Positions 44,301-59,300 of a stretch of 64,000 nt of DNA are shown here, in pieces. Source of the DNA: Icerya purchasi. Lineage: Eukaryota; Arthropoda; Insecta; Hemiptera; Monophlebidae. The stretch spans positions 296,857,756 through 296,921,755 of the forward strand of contig CM077115.1 in NCBI GenBank assembly GCA_039619475.1, written 5' to 3'. Both the position numbers and the translations under genes were made by a program. Numbering within the stretch: the stretch's first letter is position 1; every line of letters starts with the position of its first letter. The notes under the pieces are model-generated. The model searched no databases. It was given only the letters and a program-made list of their open reading frames with translations, and was not told the origin of the DNA.

Positions 44301-47300
44301 GCGTTTACAGTTTGGGAACACTGTTTTACGCTTTAGGGAAGTTGGATAATGTTTTCTGCTTTTAAATGTTTTGCATGCAGTGTTACCACGAAATACACGA
44401 GTCGACAGCGAACGCGGAGACGGTTTGTTGAGTCGTTGAGTACGTATAGGATGTATAATGAGGGGAAGAAGAGGAGTTTTAGCACGACGTTATTGTGTAG
44501 AAGTACCTACGTCGCTTCGTCGCTTCAATTGTCGTGTAGACGGATTAAGGTATTTTTAAAGAAATGGCGAGAGCATTGCCCGTTTATTGATAGTATGAAA
44601 CCTGCGAGTGACCTTTGCGACGTTTGTCAGGTAAACGTGAGTGCAATAAACAAGGCTCAAAATAAGAATGAAATGTTCAAATCTGAACAGCTTCAAGCTG
44701 CTATGGAGCATTTAGAAAGAGCTCGCAAACAGCGGCATTTTTATCAGCAGCAATGCCAACGAGCCAAAGAAGATTCGTCAATAATGGTCTTTGTCTTTCG
44801 ACTACGCCCAAACAGTCAATTACCCCCATCTTCGGCCCAGGCTAGAATTTTGTAACCATCACAAACACTCGTAATTTCTGCAATTTTCTTCATACTGTGG
44901 CCCAGTACGAAGGCCTGTAGAAATATTTAGAATCAATATTTTTGATCGCGGTCAACGGCATTAGAAAGAGGAAGGTTTAGGGATTCAAAAACCGTCAAAA
45001 CCTGAAAATCGCTTTTTGAGGCATAAGGTCCCTTTCTTCCGAGCCGGTCACATATATATATGTGTGTGCGCGCGTTATCGTATACATAATTTCTTTTACA
45101 TACAAATATTTTACGAATTAATTCGTTTTTAATACTATAATTAAAAAACTTGCTTTACGCATTCAATTTTTTTAGGTTTCTGCAAAATTGGGCACGGGAA
45201 TAGAAAATTTAATTGAAGAAATAATAGTTAGAACACCACCGCCAAAGTCGGATAGAAATGGCCGTTTTAAAGGGTTATTATTCGACAGTTGGTACGATAA
45301 GTATAAGGGAACGGTTATTCTGCTTTTCGTTCAGGATGGTTCGGTCAAAGAAGGTGACACGATTGTTTCGCATTGCAACAAAATAAATTACATTGTTAAA
45401 CACATAGGGGTTGTGAATCCTAACGAAATTGAAACTGGAATCTTGTAAGAACTAAAATAGTTTTTAGTTTTTAGATGTTTGAATCGCAGATTTTTTCAAA
45501 ATTAGAATTGTGTTATTAACATGTTTTTTTTTTCATCCTTTTCCGCAATTTAATTAACGTTCATTAGTAAATGATAATAGGTCTCGCCATTCACGTTATA
45601 GCAAGTTTCACCGTAAAGGAGAACACTACTATTATCTAAAATTATCTAAAATCTTTTACAAACTACCTACTCTAATAACCTCAGCGGTGTTTGTGAAAAA
45701 TCCCTAGTTCAGTTTAAAACATTTATTCAGCTCTGCGAGTAATTTAGCAAAAAACAAAAGTCACCGCTTTACATTTCTACGATGGTCGTTGCCTCTTGCA
45801 CTTTCACTATCGATTCGTACATCACTCGGTAAACTGTTGAGAACACACTCTCATCTCTCATATATGTTAAGCTGTAGCGTTTAATTAGATGCTGCGTAAT
45901 CTTGACTATCGATAAGACTTGGTGGAAACGCGTTATAAGGGTAGACCAAGAAAAGTATAAGAAGTTCCACATTGTTTGCAAAAAAGGACCCAATTTTGGA
46001 TAAATTGTCAGAGCAGGGAACAGTAAAGACCAATGAATGAAGAGAAAATTAAGAAGTATGGACCAGAATATTCTGTATAGCTTGGAGTATTTTGCAGTCG
46101 TAACGGATGGTTATGTTTTTCCAGGACGACTTGCTTCTGTTTCTTTTTTTTTTACTTTACAGCTCGTACTGGTGGTAATACTGGAATGGCATTTTTGTTT
46201 TTTAAATACGAGCGATTTAAGAAAAAAATTTCATTAATGACGGATTACGCGAAAAATTGTCAGTTAATATTTTCCCATTTTTCTACGACGAATAACTGTC
46301 AACATTATTTTCTATCTTTTTTTATTATTAGGAAAAAGTTTAAACAATTAATTATTTGTTGAATTGTATCTAAATGGTATTAGACTTGTTCCGTTATCTG
46401 AAATATTTTTTGAATTTCTATTTTTAAAATTTAAATGCGCGGAAAGAAGTGTCCGATAATTATTCCTTACCCCGGGGGGCTCTGGAACGTAATACAGGTA
46501 GCGTAGCACTTTTTTCTTCGGGTTCTCCCTAAACACAGTGTTGTGACGTTTCTTCCCGTATCATTATTCACTCTTCATTAAGACTTCTCGCAAATCTATA
46601 TTTTACATATTTATAGTTAAATAGTTTCCAGTCTAACATTATTTTGTTTTTTATTTTTTCTTAATACTTTCGATGAAGAACTTTTTTTTAAAGTGAAAAA
46701 AGGAACGTACTGTTATCCGTAATTCCGTTTTATTACGCCTGGGAAGGTGGTACTAGTTATCACTTTTTTTAAATTACCATATAGAGTTCGGTTATTAAGT
46801 TGACACTTGCGGAAAACTTCGCTCAGTCGATTATTTCTTGACAAGCCGTAAAAAATTTGAGACCGACCGCGCTGAAACTGCCACTTGGAAGGTAAATCCT
46901 ATCGGACAATGAGAAAAGCTGACAAGTTCCGATTAAATGCTTAAAAACTACTTTTTTTTCTACATAAAATAATATAATTACATATTACATAGAAGTTAAT
47001 AAATGCATGAGTATTTAACGTTGCAGATGGTTTTAATTTTCGAGCAACAAAAGAAAAAAAATTACCAACATTATGATATTTATTTCATTTGTGCAGTCTG
47101 TATAACTTTGTCGAGAAATGCTAAAGAGAATAAATGTCATCTAATCCGTGATCCCCTTATTAGAAGATTCATTAATCAATTTAATTCAGTTCCTCATTGA
47201 TGAGGATAAACGATTTTTCAACATAGGAAAATCTCAATAATGAAAAGGAGAAATTTGACAATAATCATCATTTCTCCGTGCGTAATTAATTAAATTACAT

Positions 47301-50300
47301 TATACTTGTCGTGAAATGAGTTATTTTCTTAACGTATTATTATTTTAGTTTTTTTTTTTTGAATTTTTCAATGATTTAGGGAAAAAATAATAATTTTATA
47401 TAAATAATGAAAATAATTTTTTCCTTCGGATTGTGCTTTTTTATTCGCTGAGAAATTAGAACTTTTCTTCCAGATTAAGGCGCCGCTCGTGTAGTTTTTA
47501 TTTTGAATTTTATAATTAGCAAGTCAGCGACAGTTTGCTCGTAAAATTCTTATTCACGCATGTATTTTTATGCGCTGATTTTTTGTTTAAAATATTTACC
47601 GAGTCTCTGAAGTTAGATGTATACTTTTTGCGGTGTTCATAAATATCGGGGGCTGAATGAAATCTCAATCGAAATTTTCTACAGCATTTTTGCTAAAAGA
47701 GTAATTACAAAGATTAAAGAGCGATACGAAATGAACGAGTACAAATAATGAATTTGTCATAAATTAATAAATCTGTAGCTTTTTCTCTATTTTGATTACG
47801 TACTTTTTACAAATAGGTCTCGTATTTTGTTCTTTTGTTTTCAAATGATGAGCAAGTCATATTAGTCATTCTATAGTTATATGGTTTCCAAGATGCTTTA
47901 TCAATAATTTAAGTAACTGAAATAAAAATAAAAAATAAAATGCCTACATATATTTGTTTAATAAGTATTTTTTACTCGCGATATTTTTTCGCAAAAGTTC
48001 GGTCTATCGTCCTTAATTACGACCCAGAATAAGTGTGCATTTATTTATTTCAAATTGACGACGAAAAATTTACATTGAAGCCACAAACAAACTATACCGC
48101 AACTCCCTAGAACTTAACCGCGTGAAGAATTAAAATCAACGGGCTAAAATAAGTCATATTGACTACTCTGTGAAAATTGGCTTCGCTTTCATCGAGTCTA
48201 AGTGTAAGACCGTTCTAAAAGTTGATTATAATACTCGGGCGTTGTATTGATCAGGCAGATTAATTCCTGAAATTCAGAAAAACCAAACAGCAGTCTGCAA
48301 ATACTACGAGTAAATAGATGGGGATCCTTCATAAGTTCAATCCTGGTGACCAACAGGAGCACTTGACGAGTGCAAGCGTAAGCACGGGTAGTGCGATATT
48401 AAAATTTTTGAACGGATTTTTGCCATGCAAAAGAAAAACATTCATATTTTAAGAAAACAGATTGATTAAAAAAAAAATTAATTTTAGTCGAAAAAACATT
48501 AGAAATTCGGTTCGATTTTTCTTTTTTAAAGAAACTACGCAGCACACAACCCATTTTTGTTGGGTTTTTTTTTTTTACACTAATATGTCGATGAATTTTC
48601 GACATAGAGAACGGAGTCATAAAGCTAATAAACAGATTCTATGTGATTATTATGGTCGTTCGGTGTTGATGGGGAATGTTGGATGTTTGCACGAGCGCTA
48701 CTGACAGTAATTTTAGGACAAACACAATGTACTATAAATATTTTAAATACTCATTGGGAACTATTTTGTAAAATGCTGAAAATATACTGCAACGTAAAAT
48801 ATATTTATAATACGTCTGTAGAACTTGCAAAGTTTGTGCGAAGGTTCGGTTCAACTGATATTGCTTTTAGTGTGAATTCAGGCTGAAATTTTTTTGCACT
48901 GAATATATTATCGAGTTCGACACTCGATATTAACCGTGCTTCTATGAAAATCGTTGGGCTTTATTGGCTCTTGAAACACGATAATTCAACCGGCGTTATT
49001 ATCTACTCGATCATTTATTATAAGATCGATTATTTTGCTCGTATTGTTTAAATAGAAACGCTGGACAAATAGGATTTGTAAAATGTAATATGCGTTCACC
49101 ATCCGAAGCTCATATAGGAGATACATTTTATCTGAAACACCATCCGGTCGAACCGTTTCCAGAATTTAAACCCGCGCAGCCGGTAGTTTTTGCGGGCATA
49201 TATCCGATTGATCAGACTCTACATCAACAGTTACGTACAGCTATCGAACAACTAGTTCTAACAGATTCTGCAGTAACCGTTGCTCAGGAATCTTGGTAAA
49301 TTTTTATAATATTATTCGCTTCGAAATTATGCGCAACCTTCAAATTACAATTACGTCTATGCAAGAGCTACATCGTTCGATTATTGTGCTATTTAGACAT
49401 TATCCGACTGTCTTGAAACTACATTTTGATGTACATTTTCTGTGTAATTACACGCTACAGTCGATTATTAGGGTAAATACCGAATACCTGTAATAATGCT
49501 AAAGTTCCCTCTGGATGGACACCTTCGCTAATGTCTCATGAATCAAACACAATCAAGTGAGACATAGATTTGATGTTTTAATCGACATTATTGCATAGGA
49601 ATTCATATTTTTACTAATTAGCGTAAAAGTTTACGTTTCTCAGTTAAGCGAACTACGCGATGGTTAATACGTGAATCGATCAAAAGTTGTAGAAATTTCG
49701 TTCTACAAGAAATGATACTGACTAAAAAGCACAAAAATCTTACACTAAAGTTAGCAATACTTGTCATTTATACATATTCTCTAGGTTTCGTTAAAATAAA
49801 CTGAATATAAATAAAGTAGTTACGAGTTTGCCCTTTAAAAAGGTATTATTTTAAATAAAATTTTTCGCTAAAAACTGCCATGTAAACACTTCCGGCCTAA
49901 TAGAGAAACACTACTTATCCACCGTATATAAATTCCTAGCGTGTACGAGAGAGACGCTAGCAGTTTAAAAAGTACATAGAATCAGTTGAGGATGAAGGCA
50001 TCAGCGTCAAAAATTGATTTAAACAAAATGAAAATTGAACATTACCGCTTTCTGATAGTCACTTGTCATTGATCTAAAGTGACGCGTATTAAAGATGTAG
50101 TCAAAATAGTACACGCTAAATGAGTAAGACCCTTTCTTGATCATTGATATTTTTAATTTGAAGTAATTCTAAACAGTAAAACGTGATCTGTACAGATTCA
50201 AAAAAAAAAAAAAAAAACTTACCCCGTTAAAGAACTTGGAAAAGACAATAGTTCCCTGCTACAGACTTTAATGCATGGTAGCTAATGATGACTCTTCTTT

Positions 50301-53300
50301 TCGTCTTACCAAAAGCAAATTTTATTCGCAATGTTAAAATTTTTGAATAATAATAAAAAGTAAATTTAAAAAAAATAAAGAGCGTTTATAATGTGACTAG
50401 AAATGAAATTAAAATTTTTGCAAAGGACGGCACGCTTAACGTTTCTAAACAAATTTTCAAATTGAAACGTCAGCCACTTTCTAAATTATAACGGAAATTT
50501 GTAACTGCCTGATCAGTTTTACGAAATTTATTATTATCAGTTCGCTGATATTTATCGTTTTTCTGTCATCTCCAGTTTTCGAAAAAGTTTCCGTTTTCAA
50601 TTATCGACTGTCTTATCGGTTTTTGTCTTTTTCTCGCGTCCTATTTCAAAGATCAATTTTGTCCCCATACATTAACTGTTTCTCTTTTCGCCCATATTTC
50701 TGTTTTGATCATAATCTCTTGCTACGCAATAATCGTCTTCTTACAGTCCTGAACTTCCTCCTTAATCTCTAATCCTACTATATTATCATGTTTGTGTTTA
50801 ATATTATTCTCTTTTCTATGCTGTCTTATTAAAACTAAATCCTTTACTCTTTCTTTTTCGTTCTTCTGATGTCTCGTTTTTTTTTGTTTTTTTTTTTATT
50901 TTGTCGCTAATAAAGTTATATCAGTATAATTGAATCATTTTTGGTTTAGAATTCTTCTAATGCTCTGATACAGGAGCAGAAAATATTTATTTAACAATTT
51001 AATTTACAGAGGTTATTAGATTGACGATATAAACTCATTTTACGAAATTCATAATTTAAGAAGAAACGTATATAACTCTGTATACGGTATTTATTTCGGA
51101 GTGCAATTAAAAATTGTAATTCTAATCATTTTATCGATAATCGTGTTGCGCGTGTTAAAAGCTGCGTTTGTTATACATAGGCTACGATTAACAATATGTG
51201 TAACTTCTAAAGCACTATTTTATATCATTATTGTTGTTAAAATTTGAGGTAGTCCAGCGTTGGGTAAAGGTTGGCGTCTTGGATTTTTAGGTTTACTCCA
51301 TTTGGAAGTTTTCAGTCAACGTTTAGATCAGGAGTACGACGCTCAGGTTGTTATGACGTCTCCTAGCGTTACTTATAAAGGTAGGATTACCGCAGACGAT
51401 CATTTACCGTAATATACGATTCTTGATTTTTATTATAATACTCGTTATTAGAGAGCCGTTTCATTTTTATTTATTCGAGAATTCACACATGTTTCCAGGC
51501 GAAACGTTTAAAGTTTCCATCTTCTGAATTATAACCTTCTAAAGAGAATAATGTCTTGAAAATTTTGACGTATGACTTTTTTACAATTGAAAGTTGTAAT
51601 GCTTATTTAAACTGTGATTTGCGATGATATTTCCGTTTCGTATATATTATTTTTCCGGACAAATTTTGAGTCAATTATATATCAAATAAATAATATATGA
51701 AATATATTTTAAATTTTTAGGAGTTTATTATAAATCAAATTTTAAAAATTGCATTACTGATATATCGGAGATCCTGTTCCAAACTGAATACGGAGAAAAA
51801 ATTTCCGCAACGTAATGCAATTCTTTAAATTTTATTTATAATGAAAGGGTCAAAATATTATTTCGTCAGTTATTTATTTAATATAATTTTGATTTTTATA
51901 ACATTTTTTGCGTATTTATTATTAATTTTTCATATTTCAATGAAATTAACTATATTTAACATAAGTCGTGCTAAGTATTTTCTTATAATAATAATAATAA
52001 TAATAGTAATAATAAAAGATAGTTTTTATTTAGAATATATTCAAATTAGTCTTAATCTTTATTTTAATTACTATTATTTAAACATTCACAAAAATTTTAC
52101 ACATCAATAAAATGGATGAATTATAAAGGTCTATTTTTACACACACCAGTCATGGCTCGTTACAATAGAAAAAAATATTTTTTTCCCTTGTACAAGGCTA
52201 CTGTCTACATTCATCAGTCGCCGTTCAGAATCTGACATTAACCACTGTTCGGTCACATTTCGTTCACGATATTTTTTGTTATGACAAATGGAAGCCGGAA
52301 AATATATTTGCGTACGTCCAAAATGAATGATAAGAAATTGATCGAATTCGTAAATGTATTTTGTATGATTTAACGGAACAATACATGCAAATTATAAGAA
52401 TGATGTTTTTAATATAGAATAATAAATGGAACCCTTTTTAATTTTATTTTTATTTCTGAATTTCATGAAAAAATAATGAAAAAATTATAACTTTTATGTC
52501 ACTTTTGCATTTTACTTACACTGTTAAGCGTTCTTTCGGTGGATAGGTTTTCTCCAATGAGTATCTTTCTTTTTTAAATGTTCTTATATTTTATTAAGCG
52601 AAATGTTAAAGCTGTACCCAGAAATTCTGAAGCACCTGAAAAACTTCTTTGTATCGTTCATCAAGTTTTTGAACTGAAGTAGCAAATTCTCCTTCATTTT
52701 CTAAATTTTCTTCGCGCTTCATGCACCCTTAGGCGTTTTTCCACATTTTCCCATATTTTTGAGTTCTTTATCTAAAATAATCGCTGTGATCAAACATTGC
52801 TATTTCAATGAAAACCAAAAACTGAACTGATGTGTGTGCATGAGCCTGACTGATGCATCTGAAAATGGACATAATGAACTGCAATTGAACTGAGACTGTG
52901 ACGAGCCGTGACTGATGTGTGTAAATAGGCCTTAATTCCTTATTGCTAGCCCCCTATAAATTAATTATTATTATAGTGAATCGGTCTAATGTATTAGAGA
53001 AAAATAAAAATATTTTAAAAATAATAATAATAGTGAAAAAAAAAAATTTTATACGAAGTTTAAAAGTAAGTGCTAAGACTCGCTTGCTATACTAAAACGT
53101 AGTACTTAAACTGAAGGAACAGAGTAGTATTAGTAAGGGCATGGGGAAAATTATCTGTAAAATAGTAAACTGGTGTAACTAGAGTAAAACATGAAATTTT
53201 AATAAAGAGTATTTAACATTTCTACTTTATTCTTCCTTTAAATGTCTATAAAAAGTTCCTGATTCCAAAAAATGGGGGGGGGGATAATATTTCGCAGCAA

Positions 53301-56300
53301 ACTATGCTACTAGCTGTGCGTAATTATAAACAAACGTACTTGTGCTGAAAAAAATGATGCGATAAATAAAATAGTGGAAAATTACGTTACTTTTTCTACA
53401 AATACAACTCTGTATAATTGAAGTTGATCAATTCATTACGTGCCAATAAATTAAATGCAGTAAGAAACTCGAAATATCTACAAGTTCGTTAATTGTAGAA
53501 GTGTTAGAGAATAATTTTTTTTTTTTTTTATATATAAAATATCCCCTTAAGGGAACTACTGCTGTGGTTATTACAATCTTAGAACTATTTCTAAATAAGT
53601 AACATTTATAACTAAAAGTAAATGAACATGTTGCAAAGGAGATATGAAGTCTTTCTCCGTAACGGTGGGAAAAGTCTTTAATGACTTCATCCACCCATTT
53701 GATCCTTAAATCGGTATGTAAAGATTCGTTCCGTTGGAACCATCAAGCATTGATTATCATACGAAGGAATTTATTTTGGGCTGCTTGAATAATGTTTCTG
53801 TTTGATGTTTTGGAACATCCCCATATCTGTACCCCGTAAATCTAAATCGGTCTTATAATGGTTCCATAAATGAGTCGTTTATTTTCAAGCTTCATTTTGG
53901 AATGTCTGCCGACAAGCCAATACATTTCACATGTTTTTTCTCGAATCTGTTGAGCTTTTGACACAACGTGAGTTTTCCAAGTCAGTTTCGCATCTAAATG
54001 CATACCCCAAAATTTTACTGAATCGGAGATTGGCACTTGTCTATTTATGAATACTACATGACGCGGATCTCGTTTACGAAGGGCGAAAGCGACGTGGATA
54101 GATTTTTGATCATTGAGCTTGATTTTCCAATTTTCCGTCCAGTTTGATACACGGTCTAAAGCATACTGAAGGTTTTCAGTTGCTTCAATTTGTGAGCCGC
54201 TTACTGACAGTTGTATCGTCAGCGAACATTACAATCGCAGTATTTGATGTGTTGGGGTGTTTATTGTATCCGGAAGATACCGAATAGGTCCGAAAGCGTT
54301 ACCCTGTAGTACACCTGCCTGTATTGGACGGAAGGATAATCTCCGGAATTGTCTGTCTGAGAGATGATTTCAGTAGACGACACCGATTATCAGGTAGTCT
54401 GGTGCTTAATTTGTATAGGAATCCTTGACGCCATACTCGGTCAAATGCTTGCTCAATATCCAGAAAGACCGTCGAGTAAAATTTGTTTTCTTCGAACGCT
54501 CTTTCTATTATTGAGGTTACTCGGTATATCTGGTCAACTAGAGAATAAATAAAATAAAATAATAAAAAAACAAAAACAAATTTGTCCATTAATCTAAATG
54601 ACGATAAAAAAAAACGTAAATACATTAAATACATTAAAGCTAGTAAAGTCTCGTTTTTTCGCTTTTGTCTAAAATTTGTTCTCGATGTGGGGCTCATTTA
54701 TCTTTAAACATACATACTTATACAAAACCTCGACACCCCTGGATTCTTTAAAGAGAAATTCTAACAATTCGCATGCATTGTTATGCAGGTCAACCGCGAA
54801 CATAGTATACGTCAGATTTAAATCATTTAAAAAAAAAAAAAATAATACACAAGATTTGACAGAAATTTAATTCTTCGAAAGTACGAAAAAAGAAAAAAGA
54901 AATGAACATATGTTGTTTACATATTTTTGAATTTAAGTCGCAGCGTACGCAAACGATTATTAAAAAATATCTATTTACTTCCAGTAGTTTTAATATATTA
55001 ATATGTAAATATGTATTTTCTTCCAGTCGTGTTAAAAGATAGTGCGATTAAACGATTCGGCAGTAAAGAACTTTTATTATCAAATCCATTAGATTTACCA
55101 GCTCCGGAATTCATAGAAACTATCTCGGAACCGATAGTTTTAGGAACAATTATGTCACCAGGTTAATATTTTCCTTTTTTTTAGCATTAAATTGTACTGA
55201 TAACAAAAACATTTTATTATAAGAAAGATTAGTATTTCGTAATTTTTCTTCAGTTTTTTTTTTTTTTTTTTGTCATCAGTTTGTTTTTTCAAAATTAAGG
55301 GGGAATGTTTTTGAAACAAAGAAAGAAAATAATTTTATAAAAATGTATATATTTAATTGCACTGTTGAATATGTTTTAATTTTTTTAGACACTTTTTTTT
55401 TTTTTACTTTCAATTCTCTAATGAATATACGCATGATGCAAGTTCCGATGATTTTTCAAGAACTGTTAACCTCTCGATCTGAAATTTTAATGGAATATTC
55501 ATTCAAAAGATTCATACAAACATAAATGAAATATTGGAATGATAGAATATCGTCCGTTTGTACCGTTAAAACCACTGACAATTTTGCGTTTTACCTATAA
55601 ACCGACAATATATTTATGTGTAAGCGTGTGTGCACTGAGTTACGTTCATGCACATACATCTAATTAAAAATTTTCAGACGTATCTATATATGTTCTAACA
55701 ATGTTTCGAAAACCTGTTTGTCAATCGATCTGCAATTTTAATGGAATATTCAAAAAAAGAATATCTATGAACACGTGTGCACAGCATTATGTTAATGTAT
55801 AAACATTTATGATTTAAAATTTTTAAAAATTCTTTTTTACTTTTTAAAAAGTTATATTTGGCTACTTAAAAAACATTTTCGTACGTCAAGCCGTCATTCG
55901 TTGTTATTTATGTATGCAGCAAACAAAGAAGTATTTTAGTTGAGAGAAAGCAGTTTGCGCAATGTCTGCGAACGCTATAATGAACATAAATTTAACAAGC
56001 GAGTTACCACTTCGGTTTATGTAAAAACTAAAGAGTTCCAGTAAGAATTAGTTAATCTTTGTAATCCTATCACGCTAGAAAATGTGAAATTAAATGCGAA
56101 TGAAAAGGAATTCCGTTATTATTAGAGATATTTTAGGTCGGAAAATGATACTGAAACTGAATTATAGCTTAGAGCATAAGCTAACAAATGGTAATAATAC
56201 ATTCCAAGAATGAAATGGGGGGGGGGCTTCCAGAAGAAGTATTTACGTACAACAAATATTCCAGCAGCCATATTTATAAAGTTTGATCATTTGAAAGAAG

Positions 56301-59300
56301 AGGAATGAATCGAATCAAAATGTATAAAATTTCCCGCAAGAGAAAGCAGTATTGAAAGATTAATTCTAACGTTTGTTAAACTATTATAGGGAAACCCTGT
56401 TTTAAACTTGGAAAAAAAATTGTTGCATTAAGACTATTCGCAATCGCGAAGACTTCGAAATTTCAAACATTTCACCAAATTTATTGTCAGGAGATCGGAT
56501 TAGTGTGTTACTGTAGATTGTGGCATTTGTAAAATATTTTTACAATTCGGACAATATAAAGTTTAGATAATTTTTATTTTTTAGACTTATTTAATGTATA
56601 CACCGATAACTAGGTATAAAATATGAAATTAGTAATGGTTTTTTTTTTTTTGGTTTTTTTTTGGGGGGTTTTTTTTTTGACTTCAGCTCTCACTATTTGT
56701 TCAGTGTATACTAGGTAACGTGTGGTTGTTAGAAACTGTATAATACATAGGTTGTCCAAAAAATTTTGAGACAGCCGATATTTCTGGAACCACGCACGCC
56801 AGCGACAAGCGGTAAAATACGTCGAGTAGCCAAACACACGTGTACGACGACATATTCAAAAATCAAATCTCTAGGTGTAATAGAACACACACGAGAACAA
56901 AACGCGCACACTGTGTAAGAAGTGACCCTACGAGTTTTTCAAGAGAAAAAAAGACAAGAAAAACGAAAAAAATTGATTTAAGTATGGTATAAAACAATCA
57001 GCTATTTTTTTTTTTTGAAATAACATACCACTTTTCGCGCCTTTTTTGCAGTAATAGTTTTGGCAAATTCGGCCGGAGGGATCGCCTTGAAGACGGTTTG
57101 ACAAGTAGTGGTCACATCTTCATTGCTTTCGAACTAACGTCCCCGTAGGCGACTTTTCAAGAGGGGAAACAGTCAGAAATCGCATGGAACGAGATCTGGA
57201 CTCTACGGCGGATGGGGCAGGACTTCAACGTTTTGCTTCGTGAGGAAGTTGACAATCGCATGGGTGGTGTGCGGTCTCGCATTGTCTTAGTACAAACAGC
57301 AAGATTTTTTGATTTTAGGACACTTCCGAGAAACGTGTAGTCGCAGTATTGTGCGGTGATCGTTTGGCCTGTAAGAACGCGGTGCTGATAAATCAGTCTT
57401 TTCCGGTCAAAAAACGTAATTACCATTACTTTAGCAATAGGCTTTGCCTGCCGAACTCTGATGCCAACAAAAATTGTCGGCCGAGAAAGCGTGTGATCAC
57501 CATAGGCTTGCCTCATTAATTACAGAGTACGCGTGAGCGTATATCCCAATAAATAACAAAAATGTACCACACCGCTCTTTGGTTACGACGTCGCACAGAA
57601 ATATCAGAATCCATTTTCGTTACAACACATGAATGACACAATCGACACAACGTTCCGATTCTATGCGTTTTTCTCTACTGCACGTTCTATTACATCTACA
57701 GCGGTGATTTTCGGATATGTTGTTGCTGGGAGAGGTGGGGCTACACGAGGTTTTTTTTCGCCTGCCGCCAGAATGCGCGGTTGTTCCAAAACTCCAACCA
57801 AATACGTTGGTAGGGTGAACTTGTACACACATTACGCATTTCGTTCTCGTACGCGTTCTGTTGCACCTAGAGGTTTGATTTGTGAATATGCTGCCGTATT
57901 CTTGTTGGGCTACTCGGCGTATTTTACCGCTTGTCGCTAACGTGCGTGGTTCCGGAAATATCAGCTTAGTGTCAACATTTTTTGGACAACCTATGTATCA
58001 CTTGTAATTAATGAGGCAAGCCTATGGTGATCACACGCTTTCTCGGCCGACAATTTTTGTTGGCATCAGAGTTCGGCAGGCAAAGCCTATTGCTAAAGTA
58101 ATGGTAATTACGTTTTTTGACCGGAAAAGACTGATTTATCAGCACCGCGTTCTTACAGGCCAAACGATCACCGCACAGTACTGCGACTACACGTTTCTCG
58201 GAAGTGTCCTAAAATCAAAAAATCTTGCTGTTTGTACTAAGACAATGCGAGACCGCACACCACCCATGCGATTGTCAACTTCCTCACGAAGCAAAACGTT
58301 GAAGTCCTGCCCCATCCGCCGTAGAGTCCAGATCTCGTTCCATGCGATTTCTGACTGTTTCCCCTCTTGAAAAGTCGCCTACGGGGACGTTAGTTCGAAA
58401 GCAATGAAGATGTGACCACTACTTGTCAAACCGTCTTCAAGGCGATCCCTCCGGCCGAATTTGCCAAAACTATTACTGCAAAAAAGGCGCGAAAAGTGGT
58501 ATGTTATTTCAAAAAAAAAAAATAGCTGATTGTTTTATACCATACTTAAATCAATTTTTTTCGTTTTTCTTGTCTTTTTTTCTCTTGAAAAACTCGTAGG
58601 GTCACTTCTTACACAGTGTGCGCGTTTTGTTCTCGTGTGTGTTCTATTACACCTAGAGATTTGATTTTGAAACATTTCTAATATTGACTAACAAATTTTT
58701 ACATTTTATATGACTTCTCCTTAACGTTTATTAATATTTGAAACTGGAAATCAAACGTTAACTAATATTTAATATTATTTTTATTTTTGTGCAGACTGTT
58801 GAATATTGAGAATGTTAAAATTGATTTACTTACAATAATTACGTAAGTCGGATAATGAAATTTAAATAGTGTTAATTTAGGGAGTAGCATTTTGGCCTCA
58901 TTTCCGGGTGCCAAATTGGGAAGAACGATAGAAGGAATAGTTTTCTTCTAAAGGCAAAAAAAGGTAACCGAAGTCAGTGTACGGAGGAAAAAAACAGAAT
59001 AATACGCAGACATTCTCGCTCCAAGTGTTCGAAACCGCCGAATTGGCAAAATTCCCTTCACAGTCAGAGCCTGAACTGGCTCTTCGACGGGCATATACAA
59101 AATTCAACGGTTATTTTAAATTATCCGCCGCCGAAAGCCTCAATTCGTCTCAGTAGGGTGGCTACTTTCTGGAAAACCGGGAAAACTACAAAATTAGTTG
59201 AAGTCAGGGAATTTGAAGAAGGCAAAAAGTACCCGAGTGATGTATATTTGGATTTTGAAAGTATTAAAAATAACTGCAAAACAATGTATATACTTTACTT

